A DNA stretch of 64,000 bases from Conus ventricosus (lineage: Eukaryota > Mollusca > Gastropoda > Neogastropoda > Conidae): contig JAFLJL010014906.1 in the NCBI GenBank assembly GCA_018398815.1, forward strand, positions 1-64,000, written 5' to 3'. Both the position numbers and the translations under genes were made by a program. The notes beneath the pieces are model-generated. The model ran no database searches. It was not told the DNA's origin and worked only from the letters and a program-made list of their open reading frames with translations. This document shows, piece by piece, positions 9,893 to 20,690 of the stretch; positions within the stretch are counted from its first letter, which is position 1, and every line of letters begins with the position of its first letter.

Positions 9893-10956
9893 ATGGCGGA
9901 GCAAACATATGGCTCGATTCTTAACCCGCATAGAAAACTGAAAGAGCCCTTAGGCGTGAAGGGAAATAAACGGAATATTATTGTTCCAAATAATCCATCT
10001 ACTATTGATGCAGATCAAATTCTTACTGTCAAATTTCCAGACTTAGGAGCGGATGAATTGATTGTGCCAGGCTCTGCGCGTCTTACTTTCAAAATAGAAC
10101 TCGCTTCAACAACAGACCCAAACAGGACAGTTGTCCAGAATCTGGGACGGGCAATTGTTAAGAAAATTTCTATAAAACTTGAGGGGCAAGAAATATTTTC
10201 TTTACACAATGCAGACATATTTTAACCTATTCTGATCTATGGCTAACCGGAATGAAAGGGCTGACTTTGCGTTTCAAGGAATCGAAAATGAAGAAGCACT
10301 AAAACATAGAATAGGCGCCGAAGATATTAAAGACGGTAAAAAGTATGCAGCTGTAAATTTTGCGTATGGAAATCGCTTTTCCATTCCCTTAGATTTTGAG
10401 TTGTTAAAAGCGCATGCGCCATACTTTCAAGGAGCATTAAAAGACAGATTGTCATATGAACTAACTTTTAATGAATACAAACGTGTTATCAGATCAACAG
10501 ACACCGAAGCAAAGTACAGCATTTCTGACATCTCGTTAGAGTTTGACGTTGTTAGCAACTCTAATTTAGCAGAGCTGAATTGCGCACCAATATCATTCAC
10601 ATTTCCCAATATATACGAAAGAGTGATTCATCATACAACATATCCCAGAAGCAGGGCAGACACTATATGGAATTTTAGTTTTAGTGTTGCAGCAAGATCG
10701 CTTAAAGGTATTTTATTGCTGTGCGAAGATGAAGAACCGTTCAAAAGAGCAAGTGAAAAGTTTTTATCCAAAAATAACGAAAGTACAATGTTCGATTGAG
10801 GGTAGTCCTAACCAAATCTACGCTAGCGGGCTTAAACCTTATCAGCATTTTGATGAAATAAGAAAACTGTTTGGAGGCGGGAGGTGTAGAAATCCAACAG
10901 TTGACCTTGTGTCTAAAGTTTTACATTTTCACAATGTTAGGTTTGTGTTTATTTAA
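9893..10956 (+). pseudogene. Maverick major capsid protein (hexon-like, double jelly roll), incomplete
   Basis: Starts MAEQTYGSI at 9893, 38 nt from the divergent start at 9854. Blocks 9893-10225, 10239-10799 and the frame ending at 10956 align end to end with frame changes near 10225 and 10790. Recognisable text includes VIHHTTYPRSRADTIWNFSF and RSLKGILLLCEDEE, which I associate with the hexon-type capsid of adintovirus/Maverick elements. About 350 residues remain and the C-terminal jelly roll appears truncated or scrambled after 10956. The full-length protein would form the icosahedral shell. Assignment rests on remembered family text, not a search. Confidence 0.7.
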
Positions 10957-12835
10957 AAACGAATCTTTTATGGATTGACCAACAACAGAGGAAAATCAGT
11001 TGCATGGAAGGGGGAGAAAGGGAAAGAGTAATAAACATTCAAATGTAAAAAAGAAAAAACCCGATAAACCGTTTAAATGTACATTTTTTTTTATTTATGA
11101 TGGCAGCTGAATATTGTAAATAACAGTTTAAACAGTTGTAGTATACAAAATTTTATTTTTTCATTTTAAAAAAAGCATGCTGTTCAGGTTTATCCAAATG
11201 TGCCACAGCGCCCCCAAAAAAGGGAATGTAGAAAGCCTCCATAAAACCTTCAGTTAACCAACTTTACAAAAATTTGAACAAAAACTAGAGCAAGACCTTT
11301 AAAAATCAGAAAAACCAAACGAAGGTTTTCTGCTCCCTTTAATGTGTTACATATGAAAATAAGGAGCATCGATTAAAAGTGCTTATCAGAGGAAAACAAA
11401 GTGTAGGCCTCTTAGCAAGGGGCATAGGCGCACCGAGCTTTACCTCGGAGGTTGTTTTAGCTCTCGGTCTGTGTTATTAGCTGTAGGTGTGTGGAAAAAA
11501 ATTAAAAACAAAACTTAAAAAAGCCAGCTATGGTTCAACTAAAAACGGCTAAATTAGTTCTTTTTAAAACTGAAAAATAATAAAGCGTTTGTTGATAAAA
11601 CATCAGGGATAAAGAATTTAATCTTTTTACGGCCGTTTTGATGACTAAAAAAGACAAAAGTTTGATCTTCAAAAAAAGGCGGGGGCAAGTTTTTCTCAAA
11701 GCCAGCCCCCGAGCAGATAAAAAGGAATGTTTAAAAAAAAAAAACGGACTTAAAACTCTGTTTAAACATCCATTAACAACATCGAAGATTTTTTATACTT
11801 TATTTTTGAGCAAACCCCCCCCAAAAGCCCGTTTTATTGTTCTGATTTAAGCCGTTGTATTTTTTTTAAATTTTAAAAAAATTGGGGCTTAGAAAAGAAA
11901 GACAGCAGGCTAAGTTTTAAAAGGCCAGATGAAATTTTTTGAAGGGAAAGCTTGGGGAGAGCGTTTATCAAGAGCACTGAATGATATTGATTTGAAATCA
12001 TTGACCCAACAAAAGTACGGCAAGTGTTGTTCAGTATTTCTAAGTTTCCCGGCAAACTAACAATAGACCCGCCCGTTAAAGTAAAGTTAGCTGTTTTAAC
12101 GAATTTTTTTCAAAAAATGAAGAAACCAGAAATCTGGGTCTCAATAAAAAACAAATTTTTTTTTCCTCTAATGCTTAACCCCGGTTGGGCAGACGAACTG
12201 CTTACCAGTTTGACGCTGCCGCTGAAGAAGCTAAAATGAGAGGCCTTGGTTGTCAGAGGGCGAAGTCTTAGATTTGATTAAACAGGTAAGTATGCCCCGA
12301 TTGTAGGCAAAGGCTACATTTCCCCTAACCCCGGGGGTTGGTTTTAAAGGAGCAGTTTTAAAACATAAAAAAATTTAGGGCAACAAAAGTTTCTGTGGTG
12401 CGTTCTTGCAAGCTGCTCATGTCCCCCGAAACGCGAAAAAGTGACTACTACGGGAATACGCCAAAGTCTTAACTTTAAAAAATTCCTTTCCTGTTAGTGA
12501 GCCAAATTTTCGTTTGAAGAAAAAAACAACCCCAAAAAAACTGTTAATTTATACAATGGGAAGGAAACAATTTTTGGGGCAATTAAAGTGTCCCAAAAAA
12601 CCAGTCCAACAATAGGCGAACCCGCCAAAAGTCATGTGGACTACTCCTAATGTTTTTGCCGCGGGTGCCCCCTTCACATTGATACCACAATGAGCAGTTT
12701 TTTGCGCTACTTCAAAAATGAAAAATAAAAAAGAATTCTTAGAAAATGTTTTTTTAAAAAATGCCATCCTTAAAGCGCGAGCGAACAAAAAAACATTGTA
12801 AAATTCTGTAGCTGTTTTACGACAATTACGCCCCC
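10957..12835 (+). other. Decayed stretch between capsid and polymerase genes
   Basis: No open frame longer than about 70 codons agrees with a neighbour. The region is full of A/T and C homopolymers (for example around 11740, 11815 and 12540) and looks like coding DNA broken by many indels. Short readable patches occur on the plus strand (for example NPGWADELL near 12178). It probably held the end of the capsid gene and the N-terminal part of the polymerase, which would include the terminal-protein priming region (inference). Confidence 0.4.
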
Positions 12836-15190
12836 ACCCGGATCTAAAGTTAGTTTTAAGAACTGGAAACGGCTGCAACATTCTCCATATGTTGTTTACG
12901 CAGACTTTGAGTCGCTTATTGTTCCTTATGAAGGGCCAGCGCCACAAAAACTTCGAAAAACAGTCTTAATGAGTAATCATCAAATTTGTTCATTTGCTTT
13001 CATTGTTGTTAGGTCAGACAGTGTCCATTCAGAACCAAAATTGTATAGAGGGCCTAATGCTGCAGAAACATTCTTAGAATGCATGCAGCAAGTGCGTAAC
13101 GCCTGTTCTAATAAACTGAATCTCTCAGACATTATTATGACTCCTGAAGACCAACAACAGTATGACTCAGCCACACATTGTTGGATTTGTGGTTTAGAAC
13201 TCAGTGAAGAATCCAATCCAACAGTAAGAGACCATGATCACATTAGCGGAAAGTTCAGAGGAGCAGCGCACAGTAAATGCAATCTTCAACTAAAGTTTGA
13301 TCCTAAGACATGGAAGCTGCCCATCTTCTTTCATAACTTGCGAGGTTACGACTCTCATCTTATAATGAAAGCAGTGGACGATGCCTTCAGGGTAGCATGC
13401 ATTGCACAGTCATCAGAAAAGTACATGTGTTTCACTTTAAATAACATGTCTTTCTACGACTCTATGCAGCACATGATGGGTTCATTAGAGTCACTGGCTA
13501 TGTCCTTAAAGTCCTGCCCAATAACGGAAGAACATTTTGACTCAACTCTTGTTAGAAAGGGCGTTTACCCTTATGAATACATGAACAGTTGGGAAAGGTT
13601 TGACGAAGACTCACTTCCGCCTAAAGGCGCGTTCTTTTCTAGTCTTAGAGGAAAGGACATCAGTGATTCTGATTACCAGCATGCTCAAGATGCTTGGCAG
13701 AAGTTAGATTGTAAAACGATGGGAGACTATCATGATTCATACTTGAAGGCAGATGTATGTTTGTTGGCGGACGTCTTTGAAAATTATAGAAAGACCTGCA
13801 TGAAACATTATAGCTTGGATCCCGCGCATTACATTTCTGCGCCCGGGATGAGTTGGGATGCTTTCTTAAAGTTTACTGGAGTACAGATTGATTTATTGTC
13901 AGATTTACCAATGATTCAGATGATTGAAAACGGATTGCGTGGAGGAATTAGTATGGCGTCGCACCATTACTGTAAAGCAAACAACAAATACTTGGACGAC
14001 TATGATCCGAGTAAAAAGTCTAACTATCTTATGTATTTAGATGCAAACAATCTGTATGGTTGGGCAATGGCGCAACCACTTCCATTACGCAACTTTAAAA
14101 TGTACACAGGCGGCGATCCGAAAAATATTCAAAAGGCATTAAAGGGGTTGGGCAGTTTGCGCCTGATCAACAGCGAGGTTTCATTCTAGAAGTTGACTTA
14201 GAATACCTCAGAACTCCATGACCTGCATAATGATACCCATTACAGCAGAAAGCCTAAAGATGAACCCAAAGAGAGCCGCCTAAACTTGTGCCTAATCTTC
14301 GGGCAAAAAAAATTATGTCTGTCATTCAGACTTCTACAATTTTATTTTAAGACACGGTTTGAAGTTAACAGCTGTTCATCGCATAATTGCTTTGATCAAG
14401 AAAAGTTCATGAAAAACCCTACATCATAAGAACACTGACCTCAGAACCCCAAAACCACAGATGCTTCAGAAAAAGACTTTTTCAAGCTGATGAACAAAAG
14501 CTGTTTGGAAAGACTATGGAGAAACCGCACAAGCGCAAAGATGTCAGATTGGTCACAAGAGAAATGAAGCAATTAAGCTGACTTCAAAACCTAATTATCA
14601 GGGCTTTAAAAGATTTCATGATCACCTTTTTGGCAAAAATGATAAAAAAAAGAAAGTCAAATTGGACAAACCTGTATTTATTGGGTTTACTGTTTTAGAA
14701 TATCAAAGCTTTTTATGTTAGAGTTTCTTTTTACTACTTAAGCCCTCGTATCCTGAGTCCAGAGTACTTTACCCCAGATACAGACAGTTTTGTTATAGAT
14801 ATTCCTACAAAGACATCTATAAAGACATGGAATGGAAGTAGCTAAAGGGCATGTGGGATGGTACGACACGTCCGATTACCTAAAGATTCTCCTTTGCATT
14901 CAATTACTAAAAAGAAGGTTTAGGAAAGATGAAGGATGAATTATCGGGAAAGGTGATTAAGGAGTTTGTTGGTTTAAGGTCAAAAATGTACAGTATTTCG
15001 AGCCAGAGAAAATCATTAAAAAGAAAAGGGGAATATCTCGCAGCGTTGTGCAGTCAAACATATCACATGACAACTACAAAGAAGCATTGTTTGGCAAAAA
15101 GGGCTTTTCACATGACAACGTAAAACTGCGATCTAATCTACATGAATCAACACAACAGTTGAAACAAAGAAGTCATTAGATAGAACAAAC
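12836..15190 (+). pseudogene. Protein-primed family B DNA polymerase of the Maverick
   Basis: The frame opens upstream of the first ATG (12969) to about 12836. Motifs: ExoI YADFES (about 12895), an inserted HNH/endonuclease-VII-like zinc module (CWICGLEL, then DHDHISG, then HSKCN, 13180-13280), ExoII HNLRGYD (13342), ExoIII YLKADVCLLAD (13740), and Pol A LDANNLYG (14038). After 14189 the gene continues in broken frames: a Pol B-like LMN patch (14490), Pol C DTDS (14775), and a C-terminal patch GLGKMKDEL (14922). This enzyme copies the element genome using a protein primer. All catalytic motifs are recognisable but the second half has several indels, so no continuous product is made. Confidence 0.85.
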
Positions 15191-15199
15191 AAAAAAACG

Positions 15200-16205
15200 G
15201 GTGTTTGTTAATCCGGTTTCATATGCAATTGGGACTGAGAACCGAAATTTAAATTTAAAAGCGGAACTGTGTCTGGCGGAATTATCTGCAGTTCTTCTTT
15301 CACAAAAGATCTTTGAGGAGCTGGTTGTTTTGTTGTGTCAGTTTCTCGTAAATAATACACGGGCGGATTCATCTTTACAATTCTTTCTATTTCATAGGAT
15401 CAACACTCCAAACTGGATCTGTTGGCCCTGATGCGAGTGTCCCCTTCTGCTTCCCCCGGTAAAAAAAGGTACCTTACTTTCAAACCAAATGGTAATAGTT
15501 TGCCGGATAAAGACTCTCCTTCAACAGCATTTATTGTTTTTCTTTTGATTGCTTGTACTGTTTTAGCCCTTTAAATTCTCATTATTCATTGCGCGCAAAA
15601 CTGAGGGGAGTCTTCTAACCCATTCTGTTTTTGCGAGAATTGTCAATCAGCTCTCTGTGATACTGGTAGGAGAAAAGTCTTTCGGCTAACTGTTTGTTAA
15701 AGTTTTCAACTAAAGCCTGTGATCTGTGAAACCCGGAATGCCTCTTCTAATAGTAACTCTGTGTTTTAACAATAATTGATTCACTTGGCCTTTAAATTCT
15801 TTTCCATCATCGACTTGAATCATGCGAGGGAAAGTTAAGGGCCTCGTTGGTATATCAGTTTTATGGCAACAGCAACAGCAGAAGCATCTTTTGCGTTAAT
15901 GCTCCGCATCTTTTTATCTTGAAGCCATGTCAATGACTGTGAGTGCGTACTTTAAAACTTTTTCGTCTAATCGTATCAAGGGTAAATATAAAGATCCATT
16001 ATGGGTGTCGTTTGGAGTTGTGTTCACAAAATGGGTCTCGTATTGTTTGGGCGCAGGTAAATAAATTTGCCAAATCGCTTGTTTAGATAACCATTCTTTT
16101 GCTGTTTGTTCACTGACTCCCGCTGCTTGGCTTAGCTTTTTTAATTGCTGTGATGCCCTTCCAATATCCTTTGGGCGAATAATAGATTTTGTTCATTTTT
16201 TATTC
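15200..16205 (-). pseudogene. Retroviral-type (DDE) integrase of the Maverick
   Basis: Minus strand, broken into many frames. Readable parts in order are an N-terminal helix-turn-helix-like patch (16160-16090), TVIDMASR (around 15925), MIQVDDGKEFKG (15830-15790), then an ENFNKQLAERLFSYQ patch (15690). The C-terminal part has RYLFLPGEAEGDTRI and EELQIIPPDT (about 15460-15265), the tail typical of Maverick integrases. It would insert the element and create the 5-bp duplication seen. The gene is convergent with the polymerase and cannot be translated as it stands. Confidence 0.75.
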
Positions 16206-16610
16206 AGCCAATATTATGTGCAACAAAATACACGACGGTCATACCAACGACAATAAACCCGATTTCTTGCATCTTTTGTTTTTCTGATGGTTGATAAAAG
16301 TCACTGAATTTTGGTGGGGGCAATGTCTGGACCGGTTTGCCTGTTACTAGATAATATTGTTTTATTGCTTGATCAACATTTTTAAATGTGTAAGCTGCAT
16401 GCCCCTGTTTTTTCAGTGTGTCATTATAAAATCTAACTGCTCAAGTCTCTGCTTTTCATAGGCGTCTTGTGCAGCTGCTAGTTCCTCCATAGCTTTGTTA
16501 TGTCTTTTTCTCTCGCCGTCATCCCGCAGTTTACTAAATGCGAAATTACTTCCGCTAAAAGCAAGCGCATTCACCACAGCGCCGCCTATCATTATTGCGA
16601 GTGAAGCCAT
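16206..16610 (-). pseudogene. Small two-helix membrane protein typical of Mavericks
   Basis: Starts MASLAIMIGGAVVNALAF (hydrophobic N-terminus) at 16610, followed by a Lys/Glu-rich helix (AMEELAAAQDAYEKQ). A frame change near 16415 is needed to continue into a Pro-rich linker (TLPPPKFSDFYQPS) and a second hydrophobic helix ending near 16206. I recognise the layout as a conserved but uncharacterised Maverick gene. It lies directly upstream of and in the same direction as the integrase. Confidence 0.6.
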
Positions 16611-16632
16611 TTTTTATAAATGTATTTTTTTC

Positions 16633-16863
16633 TTACATATTTATATTGTCTGGAATTATTCCTTGCTTAACTAGAAAATCTTTCGTAGCAACCGAAGCTG
16701 CAATGATAGCAATCAGCTTTGCTGAATCCTCAAAGTCTAGTTTGCCAAGATCTGCTGGTTTAATTCTTAACAGGCTTTTACCAAGCATTGAGTATCCTAC
16801 ACTTAGTCCTCCAATAACAGCAGAATGGTATACAAGGTTGGTAACAGTTTTTTCGGTGCTCAT
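16633..16863 (-). CDS. Small conserved Maverick protein, 76 aa, hydrophobic
   Basis: A single intact frame, MSTEKTVTNL to PDNINM. The middle carries a Gly-rich hydrophobic stretch (AVIGGLSVGYSMLGKSLL) and a second one (LIAIIAASVA), joined by GKLDFEDSAK. It matches my memory of a short Maverick protein family of unknown function. It is 22 nt upstream of the 16610 gene in the same direction and 36 nt from the divergent start at 16900. Confidence 0.65.
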   Translation of the reverse strand: MSTEKTVTNLVYHSAVIGGLSVGYSMLGKSLLRIKPADLGKLDFEDSAKLIAIIAASVATKDFLVKQGIIPDNINM

Positions 16864-16899
16864 TTTTATAAAATAAAATAATTATAATTATTAAAAAAC

Positions 16900-17477
16900 A
16901 TGAACAGTGATGATCTCCTACAGCTACAAGGCAGCCTAAACCTTCCTGAACTTATGAATGACCAAGTTGATGACCAAGCTATTATGCCCAAAAAGGAGAG
17001 GCTGTATTCTTTGGCAGCATGTGGAAAAAACAAAACAGTTCCTCGGAACTGAATTCAGCATAGAACAGATTCAACAGATGTCTACACAAGACATTATAAA
17101 GTATCATAAACAGGTATGAAGCGCAGCTGGGGTCTAGAATGGTGAAAAGTGTGGGGCAAACGGTTCTTAGTTTGTACACTAAACTAGTCAGTAGATTTGC
17201 TCCCATTGATTCTGAACAAGATCTTACGTATGATTTAACGCAAGATCCAGTTTTAACAAAGTCATTAGAGTCTCTAGGATGTGATCTATACTACAGATTT
17301 GGAACATTGTTATCGCCGTTAATCATGGGATTAATAACTTTTAATCATATAGATTTTGTTTCCCTTCAAAATGAACGAGCTGGAAAATCATCAGAACCAG
17401 GAAACATTGAACCAGGTGGAGAAAGTAACCAAGCCAGAAAATCAGCAGAAAACACTGAACCAGGTGGGGGCCAGTGA
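16900..17477 (+). pseudogene. Conserved Maverick protein of unknown function
   Basis: Starts MNSDDLLQLQGSL at 16900 and ends at 17477. Frame changes near 16985 and 17115 split it. The C-terminal block (17139-17477) has SRFAPIDSEQDLTYDL, then a hydrophobic segment (LLSPLIMGLITF) and a Gly/Glu/Pro tail overlapping the next gene's start. I recall this text as recurring in animal Mavericks. No enzymatic motif is seen. Confidence 0.55.
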
Positions 17478-17863
17478 AAAGCATCCTCATCCTGGGCGTG
17501 TTAAAGCAGGAAAAAAAATTAGCAGAGTGGAACAGACAAAAAAAATTAATGTTACAGAATATAACTCATCATGAAAACATAACACCGCCAACGCCAGAAC
17601 AAGTTGATTCAATGCCAGCTATAAAAACTCCATGTGATACAAGGGCCCCAAAGTCTTCATGGAATATTGAACTTAAAACTGTTGCCATTTTTGGCGCCCT
17701 TGCTGCTGCTGGGGGCGGTTATTACTGTTATAAAATATATAAACAATGGCAGCCAAAACAAAAGCAATCAAAAAAATCTGAACCGTTAAATACAGAAAAA
17801 GACAACAGCACGCCAAAACCGCCAATAACAAAGCATCATTTTGATCCATTTCAAATGGAATAA
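17371..17863 (+). pseudogene. Single-pass membrane protein with basic N-terminal motif (Maverick)
   Basis: Starts MNELENHQNQ at 17371, overlapping the preceding gene by about 100 nt in another frame. A Gln/Asn-rich N-terminus is followed by HPGRVKAGKK and, after a frame change near 17515, KLAEWNRQKK. One clear transmembrane helix (VAIFGALAAAGGGYYCYKIY, about 17675-17735) and a Lys/Pro-rich tail ending DPFQME close the protein. I recognise the combination from other Mavericks. Function is unknown. Confidence 0.6.
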
Positions 17864-17906
17864 TATTTTAAGAACTTAATTTTAAAATTTTTAATAAAAA
17901 TAGATC

Positions 17907-18113
17907 ATGGCGTATTATAAAATGATAAAGTCAATAAATAAAGACATGGAGTCTATAAAAGACATTTCCATAGACCAGAATTGTAATCAATGCGGTTGCT
18001 TAGGATGTAAGAACTTCCTTAAGATCTATGCAGAGAACGCTGAGCAAGACATCCTCAACGATGACGCGTTTTTTGAGGCGTGTGTGTACTATATTAGGCA
18101 TCTGCTAATTTAA
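17907..18113 (+). CDS. Small Cys-rich protein (68 aa) of the Maverick
   Basis: Intact frame starting MAYYKMIKS with a central CNQCGCLGCKN cluster followed by an acidic helix. Four closely spaced cysteines could bind a metal. It follows the membrane-protein gene by about 44 nt in the same direction. I do not recognise a family. Confidence 0.5.
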   Translation: MAYYKMIKSINKDMESIKDISIDQNCNQCGCLGCKNFLKIYAENAEQDILNDDAFFEACVYYIRHLLI

Positions 18114-18164
18114 GATAAAAACATAGATTGTATGAATAAGAACTTGGTTGTACTTAGTTATGAT

Positions 18165-18310
18165 CTTGAGGTGACTTAATCAAGAACTTAATTAAAAACT
18201 TAATCAAGAACTTATTAAGAACTTGAAGTAACTTAATTAAAAACTTAATTAAGAACTTGGGGTGACTTAATTAAAAACTTAATTAAGAACTTGGGGTGAC
18301 TTGGGGGTGG
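18165..18310. repeat. Tandem repeats of aacttaattaa-type units
   Basis: About four imperfect copies of a 30-45-bp unit built from cttaattaaaaacttaatta and agaacttggggtgactt. The units are AT-rich and self-complementary (TTAATTAA). They lie just after the last plus-strand gene of the Maverick; a terminator or origin-like role is only speculative. Confidence 0.7.
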
Positions 18311-18634
18311 GAGTGTGTGTGGTGTACACAGAGCTTTATTATTTGTCATGTGTAACACCACTTGGTGCAAGACAGAGCTTGCGTTTTTGTGATGCATTGG
18401 CTCTTTTGTTGCAAGTTCAAAGCAGCCACCAAGTGCACAAAAAAAGTTTATGCCACACCCCTCCTCTTTTTTCATCCAGGCTTGGGACTGGCATTGGCAG
18501 AGTTAGTGTTTTTTTTTTTTTTTTAAAGTAAAATACTGCTTTGGCAGAGCTAAAAAGGCAGCCTAAAAGTTTGTAACAGGGCGTAGACAGCAAAGCGACA
18601 AAGCAGCAAAAAAAAGTCTGATCTCACAGCTGAT

Positions 18635-18830
18635 AACCTTTGACCGCTCTAGGGTGAAGCGGTGGAGCGTTTAAGAAACGGCTTGCCACTGTGACCTTTG
18701 ACCGCTCTAAGGTAGAGCGATGAAGAAACGGCTTGCCACTGTGACCTTTGACTGCTCTAGGGTAGAGCGCTGAAGAAACGGCTTGCCACTGTGACCTTTG
18801 ACTGCTCTAGGGTAGAGCGCTAGTTCTCTC
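18635..18830. repeat. Tandem repeat, about 60-bp unit
   Basis: Three full copies and one partial copy of a unit containing gaaacggcttgccactgtga and cctttgac(c/t)gctctagggt. They overlap the C-terminal end of the minus-strand frame at 19156-18707, so the last part of that frame is repeat-encoded and may not be genuine protein. Confidence 0.8.
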
Positions 18831-19156
18831 TCACTGCTGCGGACTTTGAGAGGAGTGTGTTTGGAGTTGCATTGGTTCTTGTACGGGAGTAGTCCAATAA
18901 TTTCTATCTCCTCACTGCTTGAAAACATTAAATACAAATCCTTCCTCATAGAGTAGACTTCTATGAAAGAAAGACCAACTGTAGAAAACCTTTTAGCATA
19001 TGGATTCAACAAACGAGCAATCTCTCTTAGTTTGCGAGAATATGAAGGGCCTGCCGCTCTCAACTCATCCAAAGCACTAACAAATTGTGCATGGTACTCA
19101 ACATGCTCGTCAAGTATTGTCAGCTTAGAAATCTCCCACTGTCTTTGTTCTGCCAT
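18707..19156 (-). CDS. Unrecognised Maverick right-arm gene
   Basis: From the internal ATG at 19156 the protein starts MAEQRQWEISK and is about 150 codons long. The first roughly 105 residues look like a helical soluble domain (LDEHVEYHAQFVSALDEL, then IGLLPYKNQC); the remainder runs through the 60-bp tandem repeats. The frame is also open upstream to 19270, but that part overlaps the segment duplicated near 20500, which behaves like 5' non-coding DNA, so I prefer the internal start. No family is recognised. Confidence 0.5.
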   Translation of the reverse strand: MAEQRQWEISKLTILDEHVEYHAQFVSALDELRAAGPSYSRKLREIARLLNPYAKRFSTVGLSFIEVYSMRKDLYLMFSSSEEIEIIGLLPYKNQCNSKHTPLKVRSSERELALYPRAVKGHSGKPFLQRSTLEQSKVTVASRFFIALP

Positions 19157-19259
19157 GATCAAAATATTATATAAACAAAACCAACCTGCACAAAACCCGG
19201 TAAATATCTTCTCACTACACCACACACCTTCAATGACAATACAACCCGGTCTTGCTGAC

Positions 19260-19495
19260 GTGGCGGCCACAAAGTGGGAGTGACACGTAACAGTCTAGAA
19301 CATTCGCTAACGACACCTAGCGCGCTGTCAACCTGAAATGAATACACCCCCACCCCTCACCTGGCAAGCCCAGTCTCCCGCTTTATTGATTTTTTGGTCG
19401 CTTGCCGTGCGCTGTGTGAACGAAGGTCGCGCGTCTCGCTAGCCGTAAATTAAGCGATTAGGTTTCGGCCTCGTGTCAGCCTATCTGTTACACAT
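19260..19495. repeat. Promoter-like segment, first copy of a right-arm duplication
   Basis: Contains agccgtaaattaagcgat(t) then ggttt...gcc(t/c)cgtgtc, nearly repeated at 20629-20690. Each copy lies a few hundred bases upstream of a minus-strand gene (19156 and 20420), suggesting a duplicated 5' regulatory region. Similarity is patchy away from this core. Confidence 0.5.
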
Positions 19496-19499
19496 AGTT

Positions 19500-20030
19500 T
19501 TGTAGGTTAGAAATTAGTCAGAATAAGTGTGCGGATTTTATGCCAAAAATATAAAACTTATCACTTAGCCTAGTTTGCTGTGCTCCTCTTTTCTCAACCA
19601 AGCTTGAAAATTGGCAGAGTTACAGCAATTACTGCCGTAGCCAAGCTTTTATGGCGGCTCTAATCGCCAGTAGTAGTACATCCGTCATTGTATATTTGAA
19701 GCATTTATATGAAGATAGTGCTAGCCACACACTACTCCTCTCCATACTGGTAGATGTACTAAGGTCTGCCTAACCCTATCTAGTTTGTTTGCCAGAACAT
19801 TCGAAATCGCCATTCAGTTGCATAAGGGCACACTTAAAGGCAGATGAACTGGTTAGAATTAAAAAAGTAGAAAAGTATACACATCTTAATACACAAATCA
19901 GCTTGCCACATGAACACTGAATCTGTAGTTAACAATCAATCAAGTCTAATACAAACTGAGAACATTTTTTACTTGGGAGGAACAGCAAAAATGTTTCAAA
20001 TATAAGTTTTTTAGCATACGAATCAGCCGT
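19500..20030. other. Maverick right arm, no gene seen
   Basis: AT-rich sequence without a credible open frame, inverted repeat or motif. It separates two minus-strand genes. Confidence 0.4.
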
Positions 20031-20032
20031 GT

Positions 20033-20422
20033 TTACCTCCGCCTTAAGAAATGAACGCCATGTTTTTTAAACATGGCTTTAGCTGTCTCAAGCCAGCTCC
20101 CAACAATCAACGCGTGATGGTTTGTTTTGCTTCGGCCGACTTTCAACGCAGCGCCATTTATTAGATAAGGAGCCATCTCATCAATAGTCAAACACGTATT
20201 AAAACTGGCTACATCTTGTTTCATTTCCTTGAACCAACAAACCTTTAAGATAGTCGTTCATTTCTAAAGCAGTTAGTTCACTTTTTTCGTTTTCTAGAAA
20301 AACAATCTCCCCGGTTTCACAACATGCTTCGCCTAATTCTTTCAACAAATACTCTAACATGCAGTTAAAGTAAAACTTATGGTCTCAAATATCACAAACC
20401 TGTTCTTCAGTAACGTTTTAGC
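20033..20422 (-). pseudogene. Unrecognised small Maverick gene, frameshifted
   Basis: Two overlapping minus-strand frames: MLEYLLKELGEACC (from about 20362) and the frame 20224-20033 (KQDVASFNTCLTIDE). With one frame change near 20225 they would make a protein of about 110 residues. An alternative short start at 20422 (MAKTLLKN) stops quickly. No family is recognised. It is preceded by the second copy of the duplicated upstream segment. Confidence 0.4.
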
Positions 20423-20559
20423 CATTTCAAAATAACACAAGTAAAACACAGTGGTCACAACAGAGCGCAGTCAAAACACAGCCTTCTTTCCCGAGAGTCC
20501 GAGCAAGCAAACCCGGTCGTGTCGCGTGACAGCCTCAATGCGGTGTGTCGACGTGGCAA

Positions 20560-20690
20560 TGTGGTGCAACCCAGCCGAGTGTGCTTCGTTTACACAGCGC
20601 AGGCTAGGCGCTCTGGTTGCAAACTGCCGCGAGCCGTAAATTAAGTGATCAGGTTTTAGCCCCGTGTCTGCCTGATTCTAGGGCACTTTC
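20560..20690. repeat. Promoter-like segment, second copy
   Basis: Core gcgagccgtaaattaagtga at 20628-20647 and ccccgtgtctgcctga at about 20660, matching 19438-19485. It lies next to the right terminus. Confidence 0.5.

Noticed and set aside
12549..12947. 132-codon minus-strand open frame
   Set aside because: It overlaps the plus-strand polymerase N-terminal region, where the ExoI motif is in the opposite frame, and shows no family resemblance.
18165..18830. CRISPR array
   Set aside because: Adjacent tandem repeats without unique spacers, inside a eukaryotic virus-like element.
5267..20420. Interpretation as a free virus or a bacterial prophage
   Set aside because: Element ends, target duplication and position inside a eukaryotic transposon show it is integrated in an animal genome; there is no operon ribosome-binding-site structure.
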